Below, in pieces: positions 55,287-64,000 of a DNA stretch of 64,000 nt; positions within the stretch are counted from its first letter, which is position 1; each line of letters starts with the position of its first letter. The notes under the pieces were generated by a model, which saw only the letters and a list, made by a program, of their open reading frames with translations, was not told the DNA's origin and searched no databases. The position numbers and the translations under genes are program-made. The DNA is from Sphingobium sp. CECT 9361 (GTDB lineage: Bacteria > Pseudomonadota > Alphaproteobacteria > Sphingomonadales > Sphingomonadaceae). The stretch lies in the NCBI RefSeq assembly GCF_918741285.1, contig NZ_CAKKNC010000010.1:62001-126000 (forward strand). Direction: 5' to 3'.

Positions 55287-55607
55287 TCAGTTGGTGGGCG
55301 GCGTTGCCGGCTTTCGCCACAGCGCAATGATGTCTTGCATCTCTTCAGCGAAACCCAGGCTGTCTATATAGACGGCGCCGCGGTCGTTCTGACCGAGAAA
55401 GCCGATGACCGTCGTGATGTCGTTGGCGATCGCAACGTCGAGGCCGAACATATCGGCGATCTCGAAATGGCCCAGGTCCGGGCCGTTCCACCAGGCCATC
55501 AGGAAGTTGGCAACGCGGCGCGCCTGGCCGGTGTCGGACATCGCGATCGGCAAGAGGCGTGTCAGCGCCGCGCGCGCGGCATCATAATCGGTCGGAATCG
55601 AGGTCAT
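55287..55607 (-). CDS. DUF7673-family protein
   Basis: 106 aa from ATG 55607 (MTSIPTDYDAARAALTRLL). Matches the pattern DTGQARRVANFLMAWWNGPD and HFEIADMFGLDVAIANDITT of the DUF7673 family, small plasmid proteins of unknown function. An earlier in-frame start at 55643 would add 12 residues. Confidence 0.78.
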   Translation of the reverse strand: MTSIPTDYDAARAALTRLLPIAMSDTGQARRVANFLMAWWNGPDLGHFEIADMFGLDVAIANDITTVIGFLGQNDRGAVYIDSLGFAEEMQDIIALWRKPATPPTN

Positions 55608-55682
55608 CGTCTGTCTCCGGGCGATGAAGCTATAGGTCTGCATCTGTGGCGCAACAGCGAAGTCGATCAGAAGGCGGAGTAG

Positions 55683-56165
55683 TTATTCGACATGCGGCAG
55701 TCCTTCCGCATCCAGGGTGGACTTCGACGATACCCCGAACTGGGGCAGAACGCCTTCGACGACGAGCGGCGGCACGGTGAAATCCGCTGCGGCGAAGTGT
55801 GCGAGGGTTGCCTCGAAAGAGCCGAGCGTTTCGAGCACCTCTTGCGGGATGACAACGATGTCGTCTTCGGTCGTCGCGTAGGAGGTTAGCGTCCCGTCGC
55901 CCTGGTGAACGACACGCTCGGGGCCCCACTGGCCGGAATAGCCGCCCGACCATCTGGCAAAAGGGACAAGTCGCTCGACGCACCAGCTTTCGAGTTCTCC
56001 GAAACGGCCCCACGCGACCTCGTGCGCGTAGAGGCTGAGGGGTCTGCCGACGGCGCGGTGGTGCGGCGCGAAGGCTTCTCCGTCCCATTCGGTGGAAAGG
56101 CCCTCGTCGCTGATCAGTGCGACAAGTTCGGTGTATGCCGATGCCGAGAGCGATCCGCCAATCAC
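55683..56165 (-). CDS. Unknown backbone protein
   Basis: 160 aa, MIGGSLSASAYTELVALISD. Acidic and soluble; no domain recognised. Located 40-75 bases upstream of the DUF7673 gene on the same strand, so probably co-transcribed. Conserved-type accessory gene. Confidence 0.72.
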   Translation of the reverse strand: MIGGSLSASAYTELVALISDEGLSTEWDGEAFAPHHRAVGRPLSLYAHEVAWGRFGELESWCVERLVPFARWSGGYSGQWGPERVVHQGDGTLTSYATTEDDIVVIPQEVLETLGSFEATLAHFAAADFTVPPLVVEGVLPQFGVSSKSTLDAEGLPHVE

Positions 56166-56308
56166 GATCGATGCTGAGACACGGTCTGCAATAATGGCTC
56201 CTAGATCATCGGTGCGCCGGGCACACGACGGTGAGCGCTGCCGGCAGTGCCGACGACGCGGGTGGATGAGTGAAGACGGCTCGTCGCGAGCGTGAGCGCC
56301 TCAGCGGA

Positions 56309-56638
56309 TCAGTGGATGGAGCCGAAGAGCGACCGCTTGGCCGCGGCCTGGTGGCGTCCGTCTTTCATGCCGGTCGTCTGACGCATTTCAGCATCGAGCC
56401 TCTCGGCGAGGTCAGGGGGCACTTCGACATGGGGCGCGACCACGTCGATCACGGCCTCGGGCGTCAGCATTTCGCCGGGTTCGGTGCCGAGCCAGATCAG
56501 GGCTTCCCCTTCATCTGGCTCGTCCTCGGTGCGGAAGAACACCTGTGCGAAAAACGTCTGCAATGGGCGGTCCCAACCGACGGTCGCGCGGACGACATGC
56601 GGCTGGTCGGCCTTGGGCTGAAGGTCATGTCGGCTCAT
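56309..56638 (-). CDS. Unknown backbone protein
   Basis: 109 aa, MSRHDLQPKADQPHVVRATV; the stop of the next gene upstream overlaps its ATG (ATGA). Mixed alpha/beta with RTEDEPDEGEALIWLGTEPG. No known domain. Part of the run of small backbone genes between vapBC and the gin module. Confidence 0.7.
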   Translation of the reverse strand: MSRHDLQPKADQPHVVRATVGWDRPLQTFFAQVFFRTEDEPDEGEALIWLGTEPGEMLTPEAVIDVVAPHVEVPPDLAERLDAEMRQTTGMKDGRHQAAAKRSLFGSIH

Positions 56639-56829
56639 TGGGTCGTCCTCCGAATCCTGTGTTGTACGTGGCGAGCAGCGCCCTCGGCGCTGCTGATCGC
56701 CTTGCCGGCCGCCGAGGCTGCCTGACGCGCGCCGGCCTGCCGAAGCAGAGTACGGGCTTCGCGCAGACGCTCAACTGCTATTGCTATCGCCTGCCCATGT
56801 TCGGGCCCGGCCGGTGTAATCCGCCGCAT
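56635..56829 (-). CDS. Small basic protein
   Basis: 64 aa, MRRITPAGPEHGQAIAIAVE then Ala/Arg-rich helix. Overlaps the next gene by 4 bases, which supports it being translated. No domain recognised. Confidence 0.6.
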   Translation of the reverse strand: MRRITPAGPEHGQAIAIAVERLREARTLLRQAGARQAASAAGKAISSAEGAARHVQHRIRRTTQ

Positions 56830-56868
56830 GGCTGGTCTCCGGAGTGGCTGTCGAAATTTGCGCGACGC

Positions 56869-57219
56869 TCAGTCGTCGCTGGGGAGCATGATCGTCATGA
56901 CCCTCACCGTGACCAGCGGGTCAGCGGGGTCTTCGGACCCCCATTCGAGCGTGAGGTCATAATAATCGATCGTGAAGCGGACAACGTGGCCAGCGATGAC
57001 GAGATCGCCCCGCGCCCGCTCGCGGCCATCTTCGGGCCTGAAGACGTACCGACGGATTGCGGCCATCAACTCGGCCTGGGCCAAAATCTGAGCAACCTTG
57101 CCCCCCTCCCCTGCGAAGGTCGCGAGACAGGCGGCGGTTATGACGATGCGGCCGGTCGGATCCAGACCCTGGCGGCAACGGTCGTTGAGCGCGGCGATCC
57201 GTGACATTCGGTCGGTCAT
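56869..57219 (-). CDS. DUF3768 protein
   Basis: 116 aa from ATG 57219 (MTDRMSRIAALNDRCRQGL). The DUF3768 hallmark is in FTIDYYDLTLEWGSEDPADP and VTVRVMTIMLPSD. A small protein family of alphaproteobacterial mobile elements, function unknown. It overlaps the gene upstream by 4 bases. Confidence 0.9.
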   Translation of the reverse strand: MTDRMSRIAALNDRCRQGLDPTGRIVITAACLATFAGEGGKVAQILAQAELMAAIRRYVFRPEDGRERARGDLVIAGHVVRFTIDYYDLTLEWGSEDPADPLVTVRVMTIMLPSDD

Positions 57220-57518
57220 GCTGCCTCCATCCGGCCAGCGTTGAAGCTCTCGAGCCATTCCTCCATCGTCGGACGCTCGCTCACTGGCACGAGGCCGGCG
57301 GCGTCCTGGAAGCGGACAAGCTCGGTCGGTGCGTCGCGGCGGATCGCATCGATCTCGGCCTCGGGAAGAAGGCGCTCCGCGCGAATGAAATCGGTGATCC
57401 TGCCGGGTTTGGTTTTGGTCGACCGGCGCCAGAGACCTTCGACGGTGCGAAGGCGCGGTTCGGCCCGCGCCTCGATGAGGACGATCAGGCGCAGGCACCA
57501 TTGCGGCAACGCACGCAC
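57216..57518 (-). CDS. Unknown backbone protein
   Basis: 100 aa, MRALPQWCLRLIVLIEARAE, soluble. ELVRFQDAAGLVPVSERPT precedes a helical C-terminus. It is translationally coupled to the DUF3768 gene (ATGA-type overlap). No known domain. Confidence 0.68.
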   Translation of the reverse strand: MRALPQWCLRLIVLIEARAEPRLRTVEGLWRRSTKTKPGRITDFIRAERLLPEAEIDAIRRDAPTELVRFQDAAGLVPVSERPTMEEWLESFNAGRMEAA

Positions 57519-57664
57519 CTCATCGGGCCGGATCGCGCCGCAGAAAAATTATGCCGTCATTGAGACGCTTCATTAAGGTTTTGACGGTCTCGTGATCCTG
57601 CCCCATCTTTGGCCAGAAAGAGACAACAGAGCAGGCTCACCAAGTGCCGTAAACGGGGGTTTCA

Positions 57665-59077
57665 GTGCATCTTTTCACGTTCGATCCGTGGCTGGGAACC
57701 GAGCCGATATTCGTTGATGGCAGGGTGATCCGGCCAGCCCTCGATGATGCTGCCAAACGGAGCGGAGCCCGATACTTACCCGAATCTGGCATCCCCACTC
57801 TCCTCAATCCCGACGGGAGCCCTGTTGCCGAGCTCAATTCGTTCGTGTCGTTCCTGCGCGGCGATGGCGTGTCGCTTGCCAGCACGGGCCACTATGCCCG
57901 GGACCTTCAGGTCTTTGCCCGCTACCTGCGGGACGCGCATTCGAAGTCGTTACTTGACGCATCCAGTGCGGATGTCGGGAAATACCGTGCCGTTCGGCTC
58001 GAGGGGCCGGGCGACCTCCGACTGTCGGGATCGTCATGGAAGCGCACTTCTGCCGCGCTGACGCGCTTCTATCAATGGGCCGCCGGTGAGGAAGCGAGCC
58101 TCATATCGTCGGCACCGAAAACCAAGTTCCGCCGTGATGGCGCGGTTGCCGAAGACACGATCCGTATGATCCCACTTGAGGATTACGTCGTGTTCCGGGA
58201 CCAAGGCCTGTTGGGTCGGTGTCAAGCGAACAACGTGGCTCATCGTCGGAATCCGCTGCGCGATGCTGCGTTCGCCGAGCTGCTCGTGACGACGGGTGTC
58301 AGGCTTGAGGAAGGCGCCAGCCTTCTGATCGGCGAGCTTCCCATGGCGAGCGCCCGTGTCTTCGAGGGCTGTCGCAGCGCCTTGATCGACCTTCCTGCGA
58401 CAATCACCAAAGGGCGCAAACCCCGATCAGTGCCATTCCCGAAGCGGGTCGCCGGCAGCTTCATCGACGCCTATGTCCGCGAAGAACGGAGTCAGTTGGT
58501 TGATCGCTGGCGTCGCGCTGGCGGCGTCCGGACGATGCGACAGCCGCTTATTGGGAGCCTCGCGGGCGGGCGACGCATCCTGATCCAGGGCGAACAGCGC
58601 CTCCGACCATTGGCAAACCTGCGCATCGATGAGCGACGTAATCTCATATTGCTGCCTGAACCGGATGCTCCGCTGGAAATCGCGCAACCAGCAGCATTGT
58701 GGCTCGCGCAGGACGGAAATGCTTTGACGCCTGCGGCCTGGCAGTCGATCTTCCGCCGCGCGAGCGAGAAGCTGTCGAAGGCCAAGGGCTGGGAACTCCA
58801 CGTATCTCCTCACACTCTGCGGCATACCTTTGCGGTCTATTGGCTCACACACCTCATCAAGGCGGAGGTGATGAGGCTCGACGGGCGATCCCTCCCCAAT
58901 CGAACGGAAGAAATATATATGAAGATCGTCAGCGACCCGCTGCGGCGGGTCCAGCGATGGCTTGGCCACTCCAGCATCATGACGACGCAGAAATATCTGA
59001 CCTATGTCGATGAGGCCTTTGAGATGATCGATCAGGCTGCCGAAGCGTTGGACACTCGTCTGTTGGGCTTCTTCTAA
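57665..59077 (+). CDS. ginA: GinA-like tyrosine recombinase
   Basis: 470 aa from GTG 57665. Catalytic tyrosine-recombinase residues are all present: the arginine in [17 protein letters not shown], lysine in [24 protein letters not shown] with His and Arg, and [18 protein letters not shown] with His and the nucleophile Tyr. It is the first of four genes in the order of the ginABCD module known from GInt islands (three recombinases plus a small HTH protein). The next gene starts 3 bases after the stop, so the module is one transcript. Confidence 0.9.
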   Translation: MHLFTFDPWLGTEPIFVDGRVIRPALDDAAKRSGARYLPESGIPTLLNPDGSPVAELNSFVSFLRGDGVSLASTGHYARDLQVFARYLRDAHSKSLLDASSADVGKYRAVRLEGPGDLRLSGSSWKRTSAALTRFYQWAAGEEASLISSAPKTKFRRDGAVAEDTIRMIPLEDYVVFRDQGLLGRCQANNVAHRRNPLRDAAFAELLVTTGVRLEEGASLLIGELPMASARVFEGCRSALIDLPATITKGRKPRSVPFPKRVAGSFIDAYVREERSQLVDRWRRAGGVRTMRQPLIGSLAGGRRILIQGEQRLRPLANLRIDERRNLILLPEPDAPLEIAQPAALWLAQDGNALTPAAWQSIFRRASEKLSKAKGWELHVSPHTLRHTFAVYWLTHLIKAEVMRLDGRSLPNRTEEIYMKIVSDPLRRVQRWLGHSSIMTTQKYLTYVDEAFEMIDQAAEALDTRLLGFF

Positions 59078-59079
59078 CC

Positions 59080-60849
59080 GTGGGCCGGTCTCGCCTCTTG
59101 TTCGACCGGTTACCCCCGGAGGCGCCGGAGCCGGAACCCGATGCGATCGTTGCCTATCATCATCGTGACGGCGTCGGCCGCGAAATGACCTGGTTGCCGC
59201 ACGACGTCGGAAACAAGGGGCTTGGTCGAGATCTCGCCTTGCATCTTGGACCGATGATGAAGGAGCTGTTCTCGGGACTGGCCGTCCCGAGCGTCGAGCA
59301 GTATCGGCAGAGCTGGATACCGCTTGGGAAGCGCCTGACGTCCACCGGACGCATTGACGGTGGGCTTCGCGTGGTCACTGCCGCCGACATCGACGCCTGT
59401 GACGTGCTGGGCCAATACTCGCGGTTCCGGTGTCTTATTTACGGCCTTCGCGTGATCGACGAGCACAACCTCGATCTGCTGCGTCCAGATCTGAAGGCGC
59501 GGATCAACTTCACGAGCCGTCACAACGGGAAGGCATTGCGGCCTCGCGAGCCGTTAACGCCGTTCGTTGCTCGCGTCCTGAAAGAGGCGGTCGATCGCAG
59601 GGTGGTAGCCGCACGCGACAGGATCGCTGCGGGATGCGATCAGGTCGAGGCTTTGCGAAACAAGCTGGACAGAAATCGCTTTGAGGATGTGTTCCTGCAT
59701 GTCGCAGACGGCGCGCGTCCCGCTCGAAGCGAGTTCGACCTGTTCAAATATCGAAAGGTTGCCGTCTCCGCTGCGAGCGATCTTCTCGTTCTGACGCTGC
59801 CCGACGCGATCTACTTCATCATCGCGATCGCGCTTCGCGTCGAAATGCCGATAGAATGCTTGCGAACGCTTCGCCGCGACTGCCTTAGAAATCCTGCGCG
59901 TGGCTATGTCTCGATCGAATACACGAAAGGCCGGGGTGGCGTTGGCCCCAAGATAAAGCGGGAGCGTGTGCGAGACGGCGGGATCAATACACCTGGCGGG
60001 CTTGTCCGCCTCGCTCTGGAACTATCCCGACCCGCCGCCGAGCGAATGACCCAACGAGGTGACCCGGATGCGGATTACCTATGGATCGGCTTCGTAGCGG
60101 CCGGCCTGCCAAGCTGGCGCCGGTTCAGACTTTGCACCCAGAACTTCTACGCCGCCATCCGGAGTCTCGGCCTCGTTGACGACGCCGGCCAGCCGATAAG
60201 CAGGATCGTACCTGCCCGGCTGAGGAAAACGGTCAAGCGCGATAACTATTTGCGGCACGCTGGTCACCTTCGCCGCTTCGCGAGCGATCACTCACCAGTT
60301 GTTGCCGCTCGGCACTATGCCGCGGTGGACGGGTTGCGAGAAGAGCATGCGCGTTCGGTTGAGGTTGCCGAAACACAGCTGTTCGACATGGCTATGGCGC
60401 CACTGGTGCTTCCGCCGACAGAGGAAGCGGGTGCGCTTGCATCCGGCCTCTCGATCGCAGACCGAAAGCTCGATCCGGGCGCGGTGGCATCGTTGGTGTC
60501 GGGCGATACCGATACGTTCCTCGGCATATGCTCCGGCTTCTGGTCGAGTCCAATGGGGCGTAACGACGACGGCTCCTGCGCCATCGCGTTCACAGGCTGC
60601 CTCCATTGCGCGAACGCGGTGTTCACGGCGCGAAAGCTGCCAGCGTTGTTGAGCTATCTGACATGGCTCGATGACCACCGCGCGGTCATGACCGAAACGG
60701 AGTGGCGCGAACGGCATGGCGCCGACCACGACCGCATCACGGCGCAAATACTCCCAGTGTTCGCTCCCGGTAATATCGAACAGGCGCGATCCGTTCTGGG
60801 AAGCACAGCTGTCGCGCCGGCGCTGCCCCCACATCTCCTGCGAAGTTGA
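59080..60849 (+). CDS. ginB: GinB-like tyrosine recombinase
   Basis: 589 aa. The catalytic pattern is more divergent: Arg in IALRVEMPIECLRTLRRD, Lys in TKGRGGVGPKIKRER, the RLRKTVKRDN box, and His/Tyr in FASDHSPVVAARHYA. A C-terminal FTGCLHCANAVF forms half of a possible zinc-binding pair. In GInt islands GinA, GinB and GinC are all needed for recombination. It overlaps ginC by 4 bases (ATGA-type). Confidence 0.85.
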   Translation: MGRSRLLFDRLPPEAPEPEPDAIVAYHHRDGVGREMTWLPHDVGNKGLGRDLALHLGPMMKELFSGLAVPSVEQYRQSWIPLGKRLTSTGRIDGGLRVVTAADIDACDVLGQYSRFRCLIYGLRVIDEHNLDLLRPDLKARINFTSRHNGKALRPREPLTPFVARVLKEAVDRRVVAARDRIAAGCDQVEALRNKLDRNRFEDVFLHVADGARPARSEFDLFKYRKVAVSAASDLLVLTLPDAIYFIIAIALRVEMPIECLRTLRRDCLRNPARGYVSIEYTKGRGGVGPKIKRERVRDGGINTPGGLVRLALELSRPAAERMTQRGDPDADYLWIGFVAAGLPSWRRFRLCTQNFYAAIRSLGLVDDAGQPISRIVPARLRKTVKRDNYLRHAGHLRRFASDHSPVVAARHYAAVDGLREEHARSVEVAETQLFDMAMAPLVLPPTEEAGALASGLSIADRKLDPGAVASLVSGDTDTFLGICSGFWSSPMGRNDDGSCAIAFTGCLHCANAVFTARKLPALLSYLTWLDDHRAVMTETEWRERHGADHDRITAQILPVFAPGNIEQARSVLGSTAVAPALPPHLLRS

Positions 60850-62960
60850 GCGTGCGACCGCTGCTGGAGCGCACCGAGGCATCCTGGCGGATCGATCGTT
60901 CGGCGCTGGTGATCCCGCCCCACATGGTCGTGAGCGGCCGCGCGGAGCAGAACGTCTCGCTCGTCGGGGACGATGAATGGTTGCTGGAATGCGCCATCGC
61001 GAGGCCAGCAAAGGGCCATGAATCGCGAATCCGCTTGTACCGCATCGCTGATATCGATGAGCGGGAACTGATCCGGGAATATCTGTTCCTGTCGTTGCAC
61101 TACGAGCCCCGCGACGAGGTGCGTTGCCGTCTCGGCACCCTCAAGCCTAGCTCGCTGATGCATATGAGCATTATTGCGCGGCAATTTTTGCGCGAGGTGC
61201 GCGAAACCGGGCTCCAACTGCATGAGATCGATCAGCCGTGGCTGGATCACTGGCTCTCGAAAAAGCGCCATCTCACGCCGGCAACGCTGGTTTACAAGAT
61301 CGTCGGAATACGGCGGCTAGCGCTCTACGCCCCATTGATGTCGTTCCGGGGCATAGAAATAACACCTTGGGGCAACCGCACAGCGACACGGGTCGCGGGA
61401 TACCGCCGCGGCGGAGAGAATGTTACACCGAGAGTACCGGAGGCCATCACCGCACCAGCATTGCGCTGGGCCATGTTCTACGTCGATTACGGCATCGACG
61501 ATATCATCGCGCGACGTGATATAGCGGCGGTCGACATGGAAGCACGTCGGCAACGAGTATCGCCGAAGGTAAGCGACCAGCGACTCCGGGCCTATCTGGA
61601 TGCACTCGACACGGCAGGTTCTGGAGTACCGGTCACTCCCCAGGCGCAACCCGCCTGGCCGGAAATCTGCAAGGCGAGCGGCCTCGGCGTCGCAGTGCTG
61701 AAGGCGCGGTCTACCGTCATTGAGGAAGCGATGTTGCGGCTTGGAACCGAACGCCCCGGCGCCAGCAGTCGCTGGACCTCGATGCCCGGGACGAACGTCG
61801 CTTGGAGGTCCCATCTTCCAAGCTTCAGTAGTCGTTACGCCTTCATACCCGGCATGGCCGCCTGTTATCTGGTGATCGGGCTCTTGTCGGGAATGCGCGG
61901 CGAGGAAGTGGCCGCGCTCAAGCGTGGCTGCCTGCGCGTCATCCGCGACGAACATGCCCGCATCGTCCGGTACGAACTTGTCGGTAGAATCTTCAAGGGC
62001 CGGGACAACGTTGATGGCGCCGAACACCACTGGACGGTCGTTGAGCCGGTAGCGCGCGCCGTCTCAGCAGCAATACGGCTGCAGGATCACCTTCGCAGGG
62101 TTATCGATGCCGGATCATCGCCGAAAGATGATGACCCGTTGTTCATGACGGTCCAGACCAAGGGAGTTGGCAACGAGCGGCTGACGGCCAACCAATCGAC
62201 GAAGTACCTGAATTACTTCGTCAAGGAGTGCAGCAAACTCGCCAACGAGATGGTGGCGATGGCGCCAGACGAGGCCGGGCCTATAACGGCACTGTATCAT
62301 ATCCCCGACCATGACGGTGAACCCTGGCGATGGCAAACGCGCCAGCTCCGCCGCACGCTCGCATGGTATATCGCCAGCCAGCCCTTCGGGGTGATCGCAG
62401 GCATGCTGCAATATGGTCACGCCAGCGCCATCATGTTCGAAGGCTATGCGGGCACCTCGGCGTCAGGCTTCCGCTCAGAGATCGAAGAGGAACGTCGCCT
62501 CGCGCAGCTCGGTGATATCGTCGAGATGTATGAGGACTGGAAGGCGGGGATCGATCCCGGCGGCCCCATGCGATCCAAGCTTGTCGCCGATTTTACAAGG
62601 ATCAGGAACAAGATCGGTGATCTGCCCGGCACGGTCGTCGGTGATCGACGACACGCGAAAATGCTCTCGAATACCGCGGTGACGCTTCATCCGGGCTTCA
62701 TCAACGACTGCTTCTTCTATGCTGACCATGCCCTCTGCCTGAAGGTCAAAGGAGCCGACGCACAGCCGGCATTTACGAAGTGCCAGCCCTCTCGATGTCC
62801 AAACAGCGTGGTGGCGAAGCGCCATGTGCCAGCCCTGCGGTCATGCATCGCAGATGCGGAGAGCATGAAGAGTGGCAAGAATGTGAGCCCGATCCAAAAG
62901 CACGCCATCGAGGCGCAGCTCGATATCTACAGGCAGTTACTGGAACAGGTCGAGCGATGA
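60846..62960 (+). CDS. ginC: GinC-like tyrosine recombinase
   Basis: 704 aa. Recombinase residues: Arg in LLSGMRGEEVAALKRGCL, Lys in VGRIFKGRDNVDGAEHHW, RQLRRTLAWYI and GHASAIMFEGYAG with His and Tyr. A cysteine-rich C-terminus (CFFYADHALCLKVK, FTKCQPSRCPNS) probably binds zinc. Size and order fit the third gene of a gin module. The stop overlaps ginD by 4 bases. Confidence 0.86.
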   Translation: MSVRPLLERTEASWRIDRSALVIPPHMVVSGRAEQNVSLVGDDEWLLECAIARPAKGHESRIRLYRIADIDERELIREYLFLSLHYEPRDEVRCRLGTLKPSSLMHMSIIARQFLREVRETGLQLHEIDQPWLDHWLSKKRHLTPATLVYKIVGIRRLALYAPLMSFRGIEITPWGNRTATRVAGYRRGGENVTPRVPEAITAPALRWAMFYVDYGIDDIIARRDIAAVDMEARRQRVSPKVSDQRLRAYLDALDTAGSGVPVTPQAQPAWPEICKASGLGVAVLKARSTVIEEAMLRLGTERPGASSRWTSMPGTNVAWRSHLPSFSSRYAFIPGMAACYLVIGLLSGMRGEEVAALKRGCLRVIRDEHARIVRYELVGRIFKGRDNVDGAEHHWTVVEPVARAVSAAIRLQDHLRRVIDAGSSPKDDDPLFMTVQTKGVGNERLTANQSTKYLNYFVKECSKLANEMVAMAPDEAGPITALYHIPDHDGEPWRWQTRQLRRTLAWYIASQPFGVIAGMLQYGHASAIMFEGYAGTSASGFRSEIEEERRLAQLGDIVEMYEDWKAGIDPGGPMRSKLVADFTRIRNKIGDLPGTVVGDRRHAKMLSNTAVTLHPGFINDCFFYADHALCLKVKGADAQPAFTKCQPSRCPNSVVAKRHVPALRSCIADAESMKSGKNVSPIQKHAIEAQLDIYRQLLEQVER

Positions 62961-63325
62961 CGGCGGAATCGAACCCAATGCAGAGATCGAAAAGCACCGT
63001 CGCACTGCTCGATGCCTATGACCGGTTGCGCGAAGGCAAAGGCAACGCCACCGATGGCAAGCTGAGTGTAACCAACGTCGCGCGCGAAGCCGCCGTCAGC
63101 CGGGCGACGGCATATCGCTGCCCCGAACTCCTCGCCCGGTTCGGTGAGCATCCAAGGCCAGCGAAGGCCAAGCCAAAAACTGTAAGCGGCAATGCCGAGT
63201 TGCGCGACGCGGTCAATCGGTTGCTCAATCGGATCGTCATGCTGGAGGCGGCGCTGGAAGGAAAGGATGCCGAAATCCGGCAACTGCGCTCAATGCTGCC
63301 AAAAATGCAGGAGGCAAGTTCGTGA
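62957..63325 (+). CDS. ginD: GinD-like small HTH protein
   Basis: 122 aa from ATG 62957. The central part SVTNVAREAAVSRATAYRCPE is a helix-turn-helix, followed by a coiled-coil tail (EAALEGKDAEIRQLRSML). It corresponds to the small fourth gene of gin modules (and is comparable to TnpC of Tn554). It is the last gene before the end of the island. Confidence 0.85.
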   Translation: MTAESNPMQRSKSTVALLDAYDRLREGKGNATDGKLSVTNVAREAAVSRATAYRCPELLARFGEHPRPAKAKPKTVSGNAELRDAVNRLLNRIVMLEAALEGKDAEIRQLRSMLPKMQEASS

Positions 63326-63355
63326 TGCGAGCGAGTCGGTCCGCCTTCGGCGGTT

Positions 63356-63407
63356 GCGCTCGGGGCAGTTGCAAAGTGCAGTAGCGCTTTGCAACTGCCC
63401 CGAGCGC
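63356..63407. repeat. Perfect 21-bp-arm hairpin at the island end
   Basis: The arms 63356-63376 and 63387-63407 are perfectly complementary over 21 bases, with a 10-base loop (TGCAGTAGCG). It begins 30 bases after ginD. No T-run follows, so it is either a terminator of the gin operon without a U-tract or the recombinase recognition site at the element's right end. A second pair GTCTCA (63425-63430) and TGAGAC (63473-63478) lies between it and the junction. Confidence 0.85.
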
Positions 63408-63497
63408 TTCGATGGTCGGGAACCGTCTCAAACGTTGAATAATTTTATACGCCTCGAAACAGAGACTTACCGTGAGACGAGACACCATCTGCAAACA

Positions 63498-64000
63498 TAA
63501 GAAGAAGCAGCTCGATTTGCGCGGGACCGGCAGACCGGCCGCTTCGATGCGAGCGGTGCAATGGTCGCGCGTCCAGCGCCACTCGCGCAGCGGATAGCGA
63601 CAATCGAAAAGCGGGTCGTCGATCGCTGAGGCATGGGCATAGCGGCGCGTATCCGCAGGAGATGCGTCATAACCGATCAGGCGTGTGACCTTATGCCCGC
63701 GCGCCCACGCGGCCTGGGCCGGCGCCCATCGCTTGAGGAAGGCGTCCTGTGGCGCGACCTTCCATTTGAGCGAGCAGCTGTGGCGTCCCAGACTGATGCT
63801 GGGGAGCGTCGCATTGGTGAGCACGTTTGCGAGGATCGAATAATATGGAGGCCAATGCTTGAAGCGTCGGGGCACGTAACGGACGACCTCATAAGGAATG
63901 CGGCGCGCCGCCATCCAGGCGGCGATCAGCTTTTGATACTCATAGGTCTCCGGTTTCTCGGCACCGGGGTCGGCCGTCAGGACCAGATCCGGCGGCTCCC
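63498..64000 (-). pseudogene. PAPS-reductase-like gene cut by the island (5' part)
   Basis: The frame enters from beyond the window (LVLTADPGAEKPETYEYQKL) and reads as a phosphoadenosine phosphosulfate reductase family protein: RRIPYEVVRYVPRRF, then CRYPLREWRW and GLPVPRKSSCFF. The family normally continues with Cys and a downstream region, but here the frame changes to unrelated residues (LCLQMVSRL) after CFF. So homology stops at about 63498-63500 and the 3' part is missing. The remaining part should lie at the other end of the island. Best explained as the insertion site of the gin element. Confidence 0.75.

Noticed and set aside
1-64000. CRISPR arrays, tRNA or rRNA genes
   Set aside because: No regularly spaced repeats and no cloverleaf or rRNA signature recognised by eye.

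Overview
The window looks like accessory DNA from a sphingomonad or a close alphaproteobacterial relative. It is visibly GC-rich. Its small plasmid-type genes (DUF736, DUF3768, DUF7673, DUF2493, DUF2726, DUF3606) belong to families I know from sphingomonad conjugative elements. Its SOS boxes have the alphaproteobacterial form GAAC-N7-GAAC, and it carries an imuA-imuB-dnaE2 mutasome. I see no rRNA, tRNA, CRISPR array, replication initiator or type IV secretion channel genes.

Layout. (1) 1-10.4 kb, minus strand: a BREX/Pgl-like defence operon, in transcription order HigA-like regulator, DUF499 ATPase, PglZ-like protein, DUF1156 DNA methylase, unknown 165-aa protein, and SNF2 helicase cut by the window edge. 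(2) 10.6-14.4 kb, plus strand, divergent from the first: a tightly overlapped three-gene operon of a small HTH-like protein, a large N6-adenine methylase and a RES-domain (NAD+-degrading toxin type) protein. (3) 14.6-20.3 kb, minus strand: an AbiEi/AbiEii-like pair in one operon with an SbcD/Mre11-like nuclease and an SbcC/Rad50-like ATPase, preceded by two copies of a palindromic operator. Two unknown genes follow to 21.7 kb. (4) 21.7-37.5 kb: a DNA repair block with imuA-imuB-dnaE2, ligD, xthA, dinB and two divergent SRAP genes. Three SOS boxes were found. Interleaved are unknown genes (a gamma-glutamylcyclotransferase-like plus membrane protein pair, a MerR-type regulator with a large palindrome, and a HEPN-type protein). 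(5) 37.6-57.5 kb: a mobilisation/plasmid backbone with MobF relaxase, TraD coupling protein, RHH relaxosome protein and a probable oriT. It also has ssb, vapBC, an IS110-family insertion and many small conserved genes, several preceded by structured leader repeats. (6) 57.7-63.5 kb: a ginABCD-type module (three tyrosine recombinases plus a small HTH protein), followed by a perfect 21-bp-arm hairpin and then a PAPS-reductase-like gene cut off at its conserved Cys-Phe-Phe motif. This is probably the right end of a GInt-type genomic island.

How it fits together. The gin module most likely mobilises the island. The relaxase, coupling protein and oriT could allow conjugative mobilisation with transfer channel genes from elsewhere. 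The cargo is dominated by defence-like operons and SOS-controlled mutagenic repair. The two candidates for undescribed systems are the HTH-methylase-RES operon and the AbiE-Mre11-Rad50 operon. The left end of the island is not in the window.
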